A stretch of 64,000 bases of DNA, from positions 186,001 through 250,000 of the forward strand of contig NZ_FNNN01000005.1 in assembly GCF_900106755.1 (NCBI RefSeq). Reading direction: 5' to 3'. The notes under the pieces were generated by a model. That model saw only the letters and a program-made list of their open reading frames with translations. It did not search any database and was not told the origin of the DNA. Origin of the DNA: Bacteroides faecis MAJ27 (lineage in GTDB: Bacteria; Bacteroidota; Bacteroidia; Bacteroidales; Bacteroidaceae). Shown piece by piece: positions 26,743-35,341 of the stretch. Position 1 is the first letter of the stretch, and each line of letters starts with the position of its first letter. Both the position numbers and the translations under genes were made by a program.

Positions 26743-27321
26743 ATGATTTTAACAAAAGAAAAATCAATTAATGCTGGGCCTATTCATGGGACAGGGGAAG
26801 GCGTAGCACACTCAAAACGCTGGTATGTTGCATTAGTTCGTATGCATCATGAAAAGAAGGTTTCGGAGTATTTGAACAAGGTTGGGATTGAAAATTTTGT
26901 GCCTGTTCAGAAAGAAATACATCAATGGAGTGACCGCCGTAAATTAGTTGAATCCGTACTGCTTCCAATGATGGTGTTTGTGCACGCTGATCCGAGGGAA
27001 CGTATGGAAGTCCTGAATTTTACAACAGTGAGCCGCTATATGGTGATGCGCGGTGAGAGCAGTCCTGCTGTTATTCCTGACGACCAGATGGCCCGTTTCC
27101 GCTTCATGCTTGATTATTCGGATGAAACAATCTGTATGAATAGCTCTCCTTTGGCACGTGGTGAGAAAGTTCAAGTAATTAAAGGACCTCTGCAGGGGCT
27201 TGTGGGTGAGCTTGTCAATGTAGATGGTAAAAGTAAGATTGCTGTTCGACTGAACATGCTTGGTTGCGCCTGTGTAGACATGCCGATTGGCTATGTTGAG
27301 CCTATAGGTGAAAAAAACTAA
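26743..27321 (+). CDS. upxY: UpxY family NusG-like transcription antiterminator
   Basis: A locus-specific NusG paralogue that lets RNA polymerase read through its own long CPS operon. 192 aa: the NGN domain begins at 'RWYVALVRMHHEKKVSEYL' (about residue 27), and the KOW domain at 'RGEKVQVIKGPLQGLVGELV' (about 147-167). It is first in the operon, 22 bp after the right inverted repeat, as in other Bacteroides capsule loci. In the ON orientation its leader would be only about 48 nt. It overlaps the possible GTG start of upxZ by 14 bp. Confidence 0.93.
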   Translation: MILTKEKSINAGPIHGTGEGVAHSKRWYVALVRMHHEKKVSEYLNKVGIENFVPVQKEIHQWSDRRKLVESVLLPMMVFVHADPRERMEVLNFTTVSRYMVMRGESSPAVIPDDQMARFRFMLDYSDETICMNSSPLARGEKVQVIKGPLQGLVGELVNVDGKSKIAVRLNMLGCACVDMPIGYVEPIGEKN

Positions 27322-27328
27322 GTGGGTA

Positions 27329-27682
27329 ATGACGACTTCCTGTTTACAAGAAAAAATCGATAAACTTCAAAATACTGTTCATGCTCTGCTCCATAAAAGT
27401 AATTATATGGCGGGTGTGTATGTTGATGATCTTGCACGACTGAACAACGAAATCCATGAACAGATCAATGATCTGTATCCTTGTCACGGTAAGACTGCTG
27501 AGCAGGAAGCTGCTTTGTGTCTGTCTCTTCTGATGGGATATAGTGTGTCTATGTATGCCAATTCAGAGGATGAGGCAAAGAAGAAAACTGTTCTGAGGCG
27601 TTCGCAAATGATTCTGAAAAACCAATTGCCTTCACCATTGAAAATTCAGTTACACACAATCTACGATAAACTATTGTCATAG
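27329..27682 (+). CDS. upxZ: UpxZ family inhibitor of heterologous UpxY proteins
   Basis: A 117-aa helical protein in the usual second position. UpxZ proteins inhibit UpxY proteins of other CPS loci, so that a cell tends to make one capsule at a time. 'AEQEAALCLSLLMGYSVSMYAN' is the recognisable core helix. The ATG at 27329 is used; a GTG at 27308 would add seven residues and overlap upxY. A gap of about 50 bp follows before the first biosynthetic gene. Confidence 0.88.
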   Translation: MTTSCLQEKIDKLQNTVHALLHKSNYMAGVYVDDLARLNNEIHEQINDLYPCHGKTAEQEAALCLSLLMGYSVSMYANSEDEAKKKTVLRRSQMILKNQLPSPLKIQLHTIYDKLLS

Positions 27683-27734
27683 TAAATCTACTTTTTTGGA
27701 AAAAGACTTTATAATTTATTGGGGTATTTAAATT

Positions 27735-29660
27735 ATGAAACACGCATTTGACCGTTTTGTTCAATATTTGCAGAAAAATTATTTTAGTTATTGGATTGTA
27801 TTAGGAATTGATACGTTCATAGCTTTGATTTGTACCTGGGTGTCATTTATCGGCATTCATTATATAACGGAGACTTCTAAAGAAATCACTTCTCTCTTCC
27901 ATATTTTAGCGATTTCGGTGATCTCCAGTGTCTTAGGTTCCTTTTTATTCCATACCTACCGTAATACGATCCGTTTTTCCCAGTTGAAGGAATTATGGAG
28001 ACTTGCCGGAAGTGCATTGATAAAAGCTGTCTGTATCGCAATGGCTATCTGGCTTTTCCTGCCTCAGACGGGACTGCATAATAGTCAGAAAATAGTCTTT
28101 GTACTGTTTGATGGTATGCTGACTTTTATTGCCATGGTAGGCTTCCGTATTCAGTTGATTCTGGTATATGAGCTCCTGTTGAATCTGCTGAATAAGAAGA
28201 ATATGCATATTCTGATCTATGGTATTGATGATAAGAGTGTGGCATTGAAAGTCCGGCTAATGAACAGCTCCCACTATAAAGTGGTAGGCTTCTGTATCTA
28301 CGGAACAGGCGATTCCATCCGGCGTGTGGCTGATCTTCCCGTTTATTCATTTAAAGATGAAGAGTGCTTTAACAAGCTTATTCATAAGAAATGTATCGGC
28401 GGTATCCTGTTTGCCCGTTATGAAAATACCCGTGAAGAGGAAGACCGTCTGCTTCAATATTGTAAAAGGAGTGGATTGAAAACGTTGATTGCTCCGAGTA
28501 TCAGTGAGGCTGATGAAAACGGAAGTTTCCACCAATGGGTACGCCCTATCAAAATTGAAGACTTGCTGGGTCGCTCAGAAATTCATATCAATATGGAGGA
28601 GGTGATGACTGAGTTTTGTGGCAAGGTTGTGTTGGTGACCGGAGCTGCCGGTAGTATTGGCAGCGAACTTTGTCGGCAGCTGGCTCAAATGAACATCAAG
28701 AAGCTGATCATGTTTGATTCTGCCGAGTCACCTTTGCATAATGTCCGCTTAGAATTTGAGAAGAATTATCCCGGTCTTGATTTTGTTCCTGTCATTGGAG
28801 ATGTCCGCGTGAAAGAACGTCTCCGTATGGTCTTCGAAACTTATCAGCCTCAGATAATCTTTCATGCCGCTGCTTATAAGCATGTTCCATTAATGGAAGA
28901 GAATCCCTGTGAAGCTGTATTGGTTAATGTTGTTGGTTCTCGTCAGGTTGCTGATATGGCAGTTGAATACGGAGCCGAGAAGATGATCATGGTTTCTACC
29001 GATAAGGCGGTGAATCCGACCAATGTAATGGGGTGTTCGAAACGTCTGGCAGAGATCTATGTACAGAGTCTAGGCTGTGCTATCCGTGAGGGCAAAGTGA
29101 AAGGTCATACCAAATTTATCACTACCCGCTTTGGTAACGTCTTGGGTAGTAATGGTTCTGTAATTCCCCGTTTTAAGGAACAGATTGAGAATGGTGGTCC
29201 TGTCACAGTGACTCACCCTGATATCATTCGTTTCTTTATGACTATTCCCGAAGCTTGTCGTCTAGTAATGGAAGCTGCCACTATGGGTGAAGGCAATGAG
29301 ATTTTTGTCTTTGAGATGGGAAAGGCTGTGAAAATTGTAGATTTGGCCACTCGTATGATCGAATTGGCCGGTTATCGTCCTGGTGAAGATATTGAGATAG
29401 AGTTTACGGGATTGCGTCCGGGTGAGAAGCTTTATGAAGAAGTCCTGAGTGATAAAGAGAACACAATCCCTACTGAGAATAAGAAGATAATGATAGCGAA
29501 GGTACGTCATTATGAATATACTGATATCCTTGATACTTATGGAGAGTTCGAGAATTTATCCCGTACGGTAAAGATCATGGACACAGTGAAACTAATGAAG
29601 AGAGTGGTACCAGAGTTTAAATCAAAGAACTCACCGAGGTTTGAAGTCTTGGATAGATAA
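27735..29660 (+). CDS. Membrane-bound nucleotide-sugar 4,6-dehydratase (CapD/WbpM-like)
   Basis: A 641-aa inner-membrane enzyme. Four membrane helices lie in residues about 15-150. A first Rossmann-like domain is followed by the catalytic SDR domain from about 292 ('LVTGAAGSIGSELCRQLAQM', NAD-binding GxxGxxG). The family motifs 'FHAAAYKHVPLMEENP' and 'STDKAVNPTNVMGCSKR' carry the active-site residues. Members convert UDP-GlcNAc to UDP-4-keto-6-deoxy sugars, the precursor of QuiNAc, FucNAc or AAT-type residues. It follows upxZ directly and its codon use matches the chromosome, unlike the cargo after it. Confidence 0.9.
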   Translation: MKHAFDRFVQYLQKNYFSYWIVLGIDTFIALICTWVSFIGIHYITETSKEITSLFHILAISVISSVLGSFLFHTYRNTIRFSQLKELWRLAGSALIKAVCIAMAIWLFLPQTGLHNSQKIVFVLFDGMLTFIAMVGFRIQLILVYELLLNLLNKKNMHILIYGIDDKSVALKVRLMNSSHYKVVGFCIYGTGDSIRRVADLPVYSFKDEECFNKLIHKKCIGGILFARYENTREEEDRLLQYCKRSGLKTLIAPSISEADENGSFHQWVRPIKIEDLLGRSEIHINMEEVMTEFCGKVVLVTGAAGSIGSELCRQLAQMNIKKLIMFDSAESPLHNVRLEFEKNYPGLDFVPVIGDVRVKERLRMVFETYQPQIIFHAAAYKHVPLMEENPCEAVLVNVVGSRQVADMAVEYGAEKMIMVSTDKAVNPTNVMGCSKRLAEIYVQSLGCAIREGKVKGHTKFITTRFGNVLGSNGSVIPRFKEQIENGGPVTVTHPDIIRFFMTIPEACRLVMEAATMGEGNEIFVFEMGKAVKIVDLATRMIELAGYRPGEDIEIEFTGLRPGEKLYEEVLSDKENTIPTENKKIMIAKVRHYEYTDILDTYGEFENLSRTVKIMDTVKLMKRVVPEFKSKNSPRFEVLDR

Positions 29661-29683
29661 TTATAACACTAAATAAATTAACA

Positions 29684-29812
29684 ATGGATACAAAAGATTT
29701 GAAGATTGCTGTTGCAGGTACCGGATATGTTGGTCTTAGTATAGCAACGCTTTTGGCGCAGCATCACTGGGTGACGGCAGTCGATGTGCCCTGGTTCCAC
29801 ACGTATGAATAA
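29684..29812 (+). pseudogene. UDP-sugar 6-dehydrogenase, N-terminal stub
   Basis: The first 35 codons (MDTKDLKIAVAGTGYVGLS onward) are the N-terminal Rossmann strand of a UDP-glucose/UDP-ManNAc dehydrogenase, with GxGxxG. After 'TAVDV' the match ends and the frame stops at 29810. More than 90 percent of the gene is missing. It follows the dehydratase by 24 bp and marks the left edge of the exchanged cargo. Confidence 0.82.
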
Positions 29813-30735
29813 AAATAGAAGGGTGACCACTCATCAGATCATTCTGAATTCCATATTCTTCTCAATACGACTATGACAATAACAGCATTAGATTTGCGCA
29901 AGGGGCATCCACAGTTTGTAGTATCATTGACTAATCGTGGCTACGTTAGGATTAGTCAACAGGATATTCCTACTCGTTTGGATCTTGCAGGTACATGGAT
30001 AGACCAACCATATATTAGTCAGTATCACTCAGGATGGGCGCTAACTACATTCTTTGAACCAACTTTTGAGGTTCGTGACCGCTGTGGACTCTCTACCTCT
30101 ACACGCAAGATGATCCAAAAGATATGGCCGGTGAAGTTGCCAAAGATGGACCTAAAGATGCTCGCATGACTCGTGTTCTGCTTTGAGAACAATTCTGAAC
30201 GTGATATTTCTGGGCACAGGACTCTATTGGAATCTGCATCCCAGGTTTTTATTGTCATTATTACGACAAGAACTTTTGGTCTCAAAAGATAGAATACACT
30301 AATGATGAGATGGCTCTGCGTTTCCTTGAAGAGCATTTAGTTATGAGACCTATGGAGTCTCGCAAAACGGGTTGCTCCGTTGTCGAAGGAAAAGACATTA
30401 CACCAGATAGGGTAAAAGCTCTTGCAAAAGCAGCAAGTGATTGTTGGGATACTATTATCGCTCATGATCTTGATAAGTTCGCAACATCTTATATGGCTAG
30501 TTTCAATGCACAGATAGCTATGTTCCCCTGGTATGGTAACTTCTACTTATGTTGGTCATCCAAAACTTGATAATAGCTATATCCAACAAACTGTCGATAC
30601 ATATAGCTCGTTGGAGAATGTTCTTGCTTGGAAGATTCCTGGAGCAGGAAGTGGTGGTTATCTCGCGATTGTTGTCAAGGATGCACAATAGTTCATCAAC
30701 GAGCATCACGAAGCATTTGATATACATTTCGCAGA
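29813..30735 (+). pseudogene. Decayed GHMP-family sugar kinase
   Basis: Pieces in several frames rebuild a GHMP kinase: motif 1 'IPTRLDLAGTWIDQPY' and motif 2-like 'DRCGLSTSTRK' in the frame through 29873-30169, an in-frame TGA at 30167, more sequence in that frame ('LVFCFENNSERD'), then 'EGKDITPDRVKALAKAAS' in a new frame (30310-30540), and the final glycine motif 'WKIPGAGSGGYLAIVV' in a third frame, ended by TAG. At least one nonsense and two frameshifts make it non-functional. It probably once phosphorylated a sugar for an older nucleotide-sugar pathway. There is no intact gene between 29660 and 30757. Confidence 0.8.
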
Positions 30736-30756
30736 CAATAATAACACATTAATTAT

Positions 30757-31965
30757 ATGTTCAATTTACAGAAATTCATCGCTGATTCAGTGACTTATCG
30801 TCCAGTCAGCATGTTTGCTACAGATATTGAGGCAAACAAGGAGACTCTTATCGCTGAGATAAAAGATAAGAAAGTGTGCGTAATTGGAGGTGCCGGTTCA
30901 ATCGGTTCTAGTTTTATCAAGGCAGTTCTCCGTTTCGAACCCGCTTCAGTTGTTGTTATTGATCTCAATGAGAATGGTTTGGCTGAACTCGTTCGTGACG
31001 TACGTTCAACCGAAGGTCTTTACGTACCCGATGAGTTTCGTTGTTACACCCTCAACTTTGCAGATCCTATTTTCGAGCGCATTTTCCGTGAGGAAAAAGG
31101 CTTCGATATCGTTGCCAACTTCTCTGCTCACAAGCATGTACGTTCAGAGAAAGACAAGTACTCTGTTCAGGCACTCATTGAAAATAACGACATCAAGGCT
31201 AAGAAACTGATGGATCTTCTTTGTGTATATCCGCCTAAGCATTTCTTCTGTGTTTCCACCGATAAGGCTGCAAATCCTGTGAACATAATGGGCGCTAGCA
31301 AGCGCATCATGGAAGACCTCGTGATGGCATATAACTTCCACTTCAAGGTCACTACCGCACGCTTTGCCAATGTTGCTTTCTCCAACGGCTCACTTCCTGA
31401 CGGTTGGATCCATCGCTTCCAGAAGAAGCAACCTTTGGCAGCACCTTCAGATGTAAAACGCTACTTTGTCAGTCCTGAGGAGTCAGGTCAGATTTGTATG
31501 CTCGCTTGTATCCTCGGTAATAGTGGCGAGGTATTCTTTCCAAAGTTGGGCGAAGACCAGATGCTCACTTTTTCAGCTATCTGCGATGACTTTGTGAAGG
31601 CAGAAGGCTTCACCAAGGTAGAGTGCAAGAATGATCTTGAGGCTAAGCAGTATGCAGCTCAGATGTCGTATGAATCTGACACTTATCCTGTTGTTTACTT
31701 CAAGAGCGATACTACCGGTGAAAAGGCATACGAGGAGTTCTATGTACTTGGTGAGAAGGTTGATATGGAACGCTTCATGAGTCTCGGTGTAGTTTGCGAA
31801 AGTACCCGTCGACCAATGAATGAGGTGAACGCTTTCTTTGGCGAACTCGAGGGCATTTTCCAGAACGAAGACTTCACCAAGACAGACGTTGTAGAATCCA
31901 TTAAAAAGTTTATCCCTAACTTCGAGCATGAGGAGAAGGGAAAGAATCTTGATCAGAAAATGTAA
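30757..31965 (+). CDS. Soluble SDR nucleotide-sugar 4,6-dehydratase, LegB-like candidate
   Basis: A 402-aa NAD-dependent extended SDR. 'VCVIGGAGSIGSSFIKAVLR' near residue 46 binds NAD; 'FSAHKHVRSEKDKYS' and 'STDKAANPVNIMGASKR' correspond to the CapD-type active-site motifs. It lacks the membrane part of the 27735 gene. It is the first gene of a cassette that otherwise encodes nonulosonic-acid synthesis, so it is the likely 4,6-dehydratase of the pathway (GDP-GlcNAc in the Campylobacter legionaminate route). The role is inferred from context. C-ending codons are much commoner here than in the flanks. Confidence 0.82.
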   Translation: MFNLQKFIADSVTYRPVSMFATDIEANKETLIAEIKDKKVCVIGGAGSIGSSFIKAVLRFEPASVVVIDLNENGLAELVRDVRSTEGLYVPDEFRCYTLNFADPIFERIFREEKGFDIVANFSAHKHVRSEKDKYSVQALIENNDIKAKKLMDLLCVYPPKHFFCVSTDKAANPVNIMGASKRIMEDLVMAYNFHFKVTTARFANVAFSNGSLPDGWIHRFQKKQPLAAPSDVKRYFVSPEESGQICMLACILGNSGEVFFPKLGEDQMLTFSAICDDFVKAEGFTKVECKNDLEAKQYAAQMSYESDTYPVVYFKSDTTGEKAYEEFYVLGEKVDMERFMSLGVVCESTRRPMNEVNAFFGELEGIFQNEDFTKTDVVESIKKFIPNFEHEEKGKNLDQKM

Positions 31966-32021
31966 TTCACGGATAATTCGTGGGTATTTTACGATAATTT
32001 GTGCTTTAAAGAAACAAGACC

Positions 32022-33236
32022 ATGGCAGATTTTAAATCCACTATAGACTTTATCAAGTCCGTTTATGGCAACAAGGAGTTCACTCCTCTTGCTGTTCCTG
32101 TATTCGCAGGCAATGAAAAAGCATATCTCAACGAGTGCATTGACACCACCTTCGTTTCGTCGGTAGGTAAGTTCGTCGATCGCTTTGAGGAAGATATGGC
32201 TAAATATACAGGCGCAAAGCGTGCCGTAGTGTGCGTGAGTGGAACCAACGCCCTCCACATGTCGCTCCTGCTCGCAGGTGTGAAGAAGAACGATGAGGTG
32301 CTCACTCAGGCTCTCACCTTCATCGCCACCTGTAACGCCCTTTCATACATTGGTGCACATCCTGTGTTCCTTGATGTTGATAAGAGCACTATGGGCCTTT
32401 CGCCTGATGCTATGAAGGAGTGGTTGCAGGCAAATGCAGAGATTCGTAAGAACACTCGCATCGCAGAACTCCCAGAGTCACAGGACTTCGCTTTCCGTGA
32501 GGACGAGCTCGCTTGCTACAACAAGTACACCGGTTGTCGCATCAAGGCTTGCGTACCTATGCACACCTTCGGTCATGTTGTTCGTATCGAGGAGATTGCA
32601 GCTCTTTGTAAGGAGTGGCACATCGAACTCGTTGAGGATGCTGCTGAGTCTATAGGCTCAACCTACAAGGGGCAGCACACCGGTACCTTTGGACGTATTG
32701 GAGCAATTTCTTTCAACGGCAACAAGACCATCACCACCGGTGGGGGCGGTATGATGCTTTTCATGGACGAAGAGCTCGGGGGCTACGCAAAACACATCAC
32801 CACTCAGGCCAAGATTCCTCATCGTTGGGAGTTCCGTCACGACCACATCGGTTTCAACTACCGTATGCCTAACATCAATGCAGCCCTTGGTTGCGCTCAG
32901 TTGGAGAACCTCGACAAATATGTAGCTAGCAAGCGCAAGGTAGCTACTGAATACATCGAGCACTTTAAGAACGTAGATGGCATCGACTTCTTCGCAGAAC
33001 CTGAGAATACCTTCTCTAACTACTGGCTATCAGCCGTGGTGCTCAAGGATAAGGAGTTTCAGCTCGACTTCCTACAGCAGACCAACGACAATGGTGTCAT
33101 GACCCGTCCTATCTGGGAGCTCATGAACCGTTTACCTATGTTCGAGAACTGCCAGAACGATGGTCTCAAGAATACCATCTACTTCGCTGATCGTGTAGTA
33201 AATATCCCTTCTAGCGTACGTCTTGAAGATCTCTAA
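32022..33236 (+). CDS. LegC-like PLP aminotransferase
   Basis: A 404-aa DegT/DnrJ/EryC1-family enzyme. The PLP Lys is K235 in 'SFNGNKTITTGGGG', with 'SGTNALHMSLLLAGV' near 70 and 'EDAAESIGSTYKG' near 205 as the other PLP-contacting motifs. In the legionaminate pathway this step aminates C4 of the 4-keto-6-deoxy sugar. Its neighbours (NeuB, 2-epimerase, CMP-transferase) support the LegC assignment over a general sugar aminotransferase. 56 bp after the dehydratase. Confidence 0.87.
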   Translation: MADFKSTIDFIKSVYGNKEFTPLAVPVFAGNEKAYLNECIDTTFVSSVGKFVDRFEEDMAKYTGAKRAVVCVSGTNALHMSLLLAGVKKNDEVLTQALTFIATCNALSYIGAHPVFLDVDKSTMGLSPDAMKEWLQANAEIRKNTRIAELPESQDFAFREDELACYNKYTGCRIKACVPMHTFGHVVRIEEIAALCKEWHIELVEDAAESIGSTYKGQHTGTFGRIGAISFNGNKTITTGGGGMMLFMDEELGGYAKHITTQAKIPHRWEFRHDHIGFNYRMPNINAALGCAQLENLDKYVASKRKVATEYIEHFKNVDGIDFFAEPENTFSNYWLSAVVLKDKEFQLDFLQQTNDNGVMTRPIWELMNRLPMFENCQNDGLKNTIYFADRVVNIPSSVRLEDL

Positions 33237-33260
33237 ACCAACATAGTACATCCCACCACT

Positions 33261-33660
33261 ATGAAAATTGACAAGATTGAGCATATTGGTATTGCCGTAA
33301 GGAGCATCGAGGAGTCGCTGGCTTTCTACGAAGGTGTTTTGGGCTTCAAGTGCTACAATCTTGAAGAGGTAGTCGACCAGTAGGTGCGTACCGCATTTCT
33401 GAAGGTTGGCGATGTGAAGATAGAACAGCTCGAACCCACATATCCGAAGACTGCACGATAGCAAAGTTCTTGGACACCAAGGGCCCGGGGGGCACTTCAT
33501 ATCGCATACGCCATTGAAAAAGGAGTGGCCAAGGCTTTGTAACAATGCGAAGAATTTGGCATTTGTCTAATCGATAAAAGTCCCCGTAAGGGGGTGCCGA
33601 AGGCCTGCAGATTGCTTTCTTACATCCAAAAAGTTCTGGTGGTGTATTAACTGAATTGTG
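33261..33660 (+). pseudogene. Methylmalonyl-CoA epimerase (VOC) remnant
   Basis: The first 40 codons read MKIDKIEHIGIAVRSIEES onward, the glyoxalase-fold start of methylmalonyl-CoA epimerase, then an in-frame TAG at 33381 replaces a sense codon, the same frame continues 'VRTAFLKVGDVKIEQLEPTY', and frameshifts follow before 'IAYAIEKGVAKAL' and 'EEFGICLIDKSPRKG'. The gene belongs to propionate metabolism and has no evident role in a capsule. It separates legC from the acetyltransferase. Confidence 0.85.
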
Positions 33661-33679
33661 TGAATCATAAATTCTTATA

Positions 33680-34330
33680 ATGAATATGGAAAAGCTTGTT
33701 TTAGTAGGTGGTGGTCCATTTGCAAAGTGCACCATCAATTACATAGAAGACGAAGAGAAGTACGAGATCGTAGGTTATACTGACCTTGAAGACAATGGCG
33801 ACATCCTTGGCTACAAGTATCTCGGCAAGGACGAGGAAGTGCTGTCTAAGCTCTTTGCAGAAGGTGTAAAATATGCCGTAGTAGGAGCAGGCAATCACCT
33901 CAACGACTGCACTATCAAAGAGAAGATCACTAACAAAGTTAAGTCTTACGGTTTCATCCTTCCTGTTATCAATGGCAAGTACTCTGTGGTTCAGAGAGGT
34001 GCTATCGTTGAGGAAGGTGTTATTCTACGCAATGGTGCCATCATTCAGGCAGGTGCTGTGGTAAAGGCACATGCTATGATTGGTGATCGTGTGCTCGTTT
34101 GTCACGATACTGTAGTTGACGAGTACGTACACATCGTAGCCGGTTCCAGCATCGGACGTGACTGCTACATCGGCAAAGGTACACTCATCGGCAATAGCAG
34201 TACCGTCCTCAATGGCGTACAAATTACTAACAACGTGCTCATTGGCGCAAAGAGTCTTGTAAACAGAAATTGTACAGAGGCAGGGCGCACTTATTTCGGT
34301 AGTCCTGCTAAATTAGTAGAAAAGAAATAA
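33680..34330 (+). CDS. NeuD/PglD-type acetyltransferase, LegH candidate
   Basis: A 216-aa trimeric left-handed beta-helix enzyme. Residues 1-85 are a small Rossmann-like substrate domain ('KLVLVGGGPFAKCTINYI'); residues about 100-205 are hexapeptide repeats ('GVILRNGAIIQAGAVVKAHA', 'IGKGTLIGNSSTVLNGVQI'). PglD-like enzymes N-acetylate the C4 amine of UDP-sugars, while NeuD O-acetylates sialic acid. Here the position between an aminotransferase and a synthase favours N-acetylation of the pathway's amino sugar. Its stop overlaps the next start by one base (34330). Confidence 0.85.
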   Translation: MNMEKLVLVGGGPFAKCTINYIEDEEKYEIVGYTDLEDNGDILGYKYLGKDEEVLSKLFAEGVKYAVVGAGNHLNDCTIKEKITNKVKSYGFILPVINGKYSVVQRGAIVEEGVILRNGAIIQAGAVVKAHAMIGDRVLVCHDTVVDEYVHIVAGSSIGRDCYIGKGTLIGNSSTVLNGVQITNNVLIGAKSLVNRNCTEAGRTYFGSPAKLVEKK

Positions 34331-35340
34331 TGGATAAGGTGTATTTGATTGGTGAGGTAGGTCCTAACCACAATGGTAGTGTAGAAACTGCACTTACTAT
34401 GATTGAAAAAATGGCAGAAGCCGGTGTCGATTGCGTTAAGTTTCAGATGACTGACCCCTATCTGCTCTATAGTGATGATTCTTTCAAGGCTTCTTATCAG
34501 AAGAAGAATGACAAAGCAAAGGGTGCTCGCGAAATGTCCCTGAGTTACCAGCTCAAGCGTGAGGCACACATCCCTCTATTCGAGAAGTGTAAAGAGTGTG
34601 GAGTGGATTATGTATGTTCGGCATTCGACCTCGAAAGTCTGCTTTATCTCGATGAGCATTTCGATATGCCTTATTACAAGATTGCATCGGGTGAAATTTT
34701 CTCTCTCGATATGATTGACTACATCAGTGAGCGGAATAAGCCTATCATTCTCTCTACTGGTATGGCTACATACGAGGAGGTTGAGAAGGCACTTGCATTG
34801 CTCAATCGTCACTCGCAGAAGGACATTACCGTCCTGCATTGCATCTCCAACTATCCTGCCGAGTACGAGGAAGTCAACCTTCGCAATATGCTCACTCTTG
34901 GGGAGAAGTTCGGTTGCAAGGTCGGTTTCTCAGATCATACCGTAGGCAACGAGTGTGCTATTGCAGCTGCAGCCATGGGTGCTACTATGATTGAGAAGCA
35001 CGTCACCCTTGATAAGAATGCCAATGGACCCGATCACAAGGCATCTATCGACATCCCTGAGCTCACCTCTCTGATATCGGCTGTTCGTCACGTTGAGATG
35101 GCTTTGGGCAGCTTCGAACGTCAGTTCAGCGAGAGCCAGCGTGAGATCAGCCGTGTGGCGCGCAAGAGCCTTATCACCAAGCACCCGATGAAGACTGGTG
35201 ACATCATTACCAAGGAGGATTTATGCTTCAAGCGTCCCGGTATCGGATTCTTGCCTATCGAGCAGGATCAGGTTATCGGTCATCGCCTATTGGTAGATAT
35301 TGAGGCAGATCGTGTTATTCGCAAGGAATTCATTGACTAA
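34330..35340 (+). CDS. NeuB-family nonulosonate synthase, LegI-like
   Basis: Condenses an N-acetylated hexose with phosphoenolpyruvate to make a nine-carbon sialic-type acid. 336 aa: TIM barrel with 'GEVGPNHNGSVETALTMI' near residue 8 and 'DCVKFQMTDPYLL', followed by the SAF (antifreeze-like) domain from about 280 ('SLITKHPMKTGDIITKEDL', 'GIGFLPIEQDQVIGHRL'). Metal-binding 'SDHTVGNECAIAAAAMGA' and 'EKHVTLDKNANGPDHKAS' are intact. The surrounding aminotransferase and PtmE-type genes favour legionaminate over N-acetylneuraminate. Confidence 0.92.
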   Translation: MDKVYLIGEVGPNHNGSVETALTMIEKMAEAGVDCVKFQMTDPYLLYSDDSFKASYQKKNDKAKGAREMSLSYQLKREAHIPLFEKCKECGVDYVCSAFDLESLLYLDEHFDMPYYKIASGEIFSLDMIDYISERNKPIILSTGMATYEEVEKALALLNRHSQKDITVLHCISNYPAEYEEVNLRNMLTLGEKFGCKVGFSDHTVGNECAIAAAAMGATMIEKHVTLDKNANGPDHKASIDIPELTSLISAVRHVEMALGSFERQFSESQREISRVARKSLITKHPMKTGDIITKEDLCFKRPGIGFLPIEQDQVIGHRLLVDIEADRVIRKEFID

Positions 35341-35341
35341 G

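Noticed and set aside
34330..35340. N-acetylneuraminate (Neu5Ac) or pseudaminate pathway
   Set aside because: A dehydratase, aminotransferase and PtmE-type nucleotidyltransferase are not needed for Neu5Ac, and the NeuC-type 2-epimerase argues against a pseudaminate route; not excluded without biochemistry.
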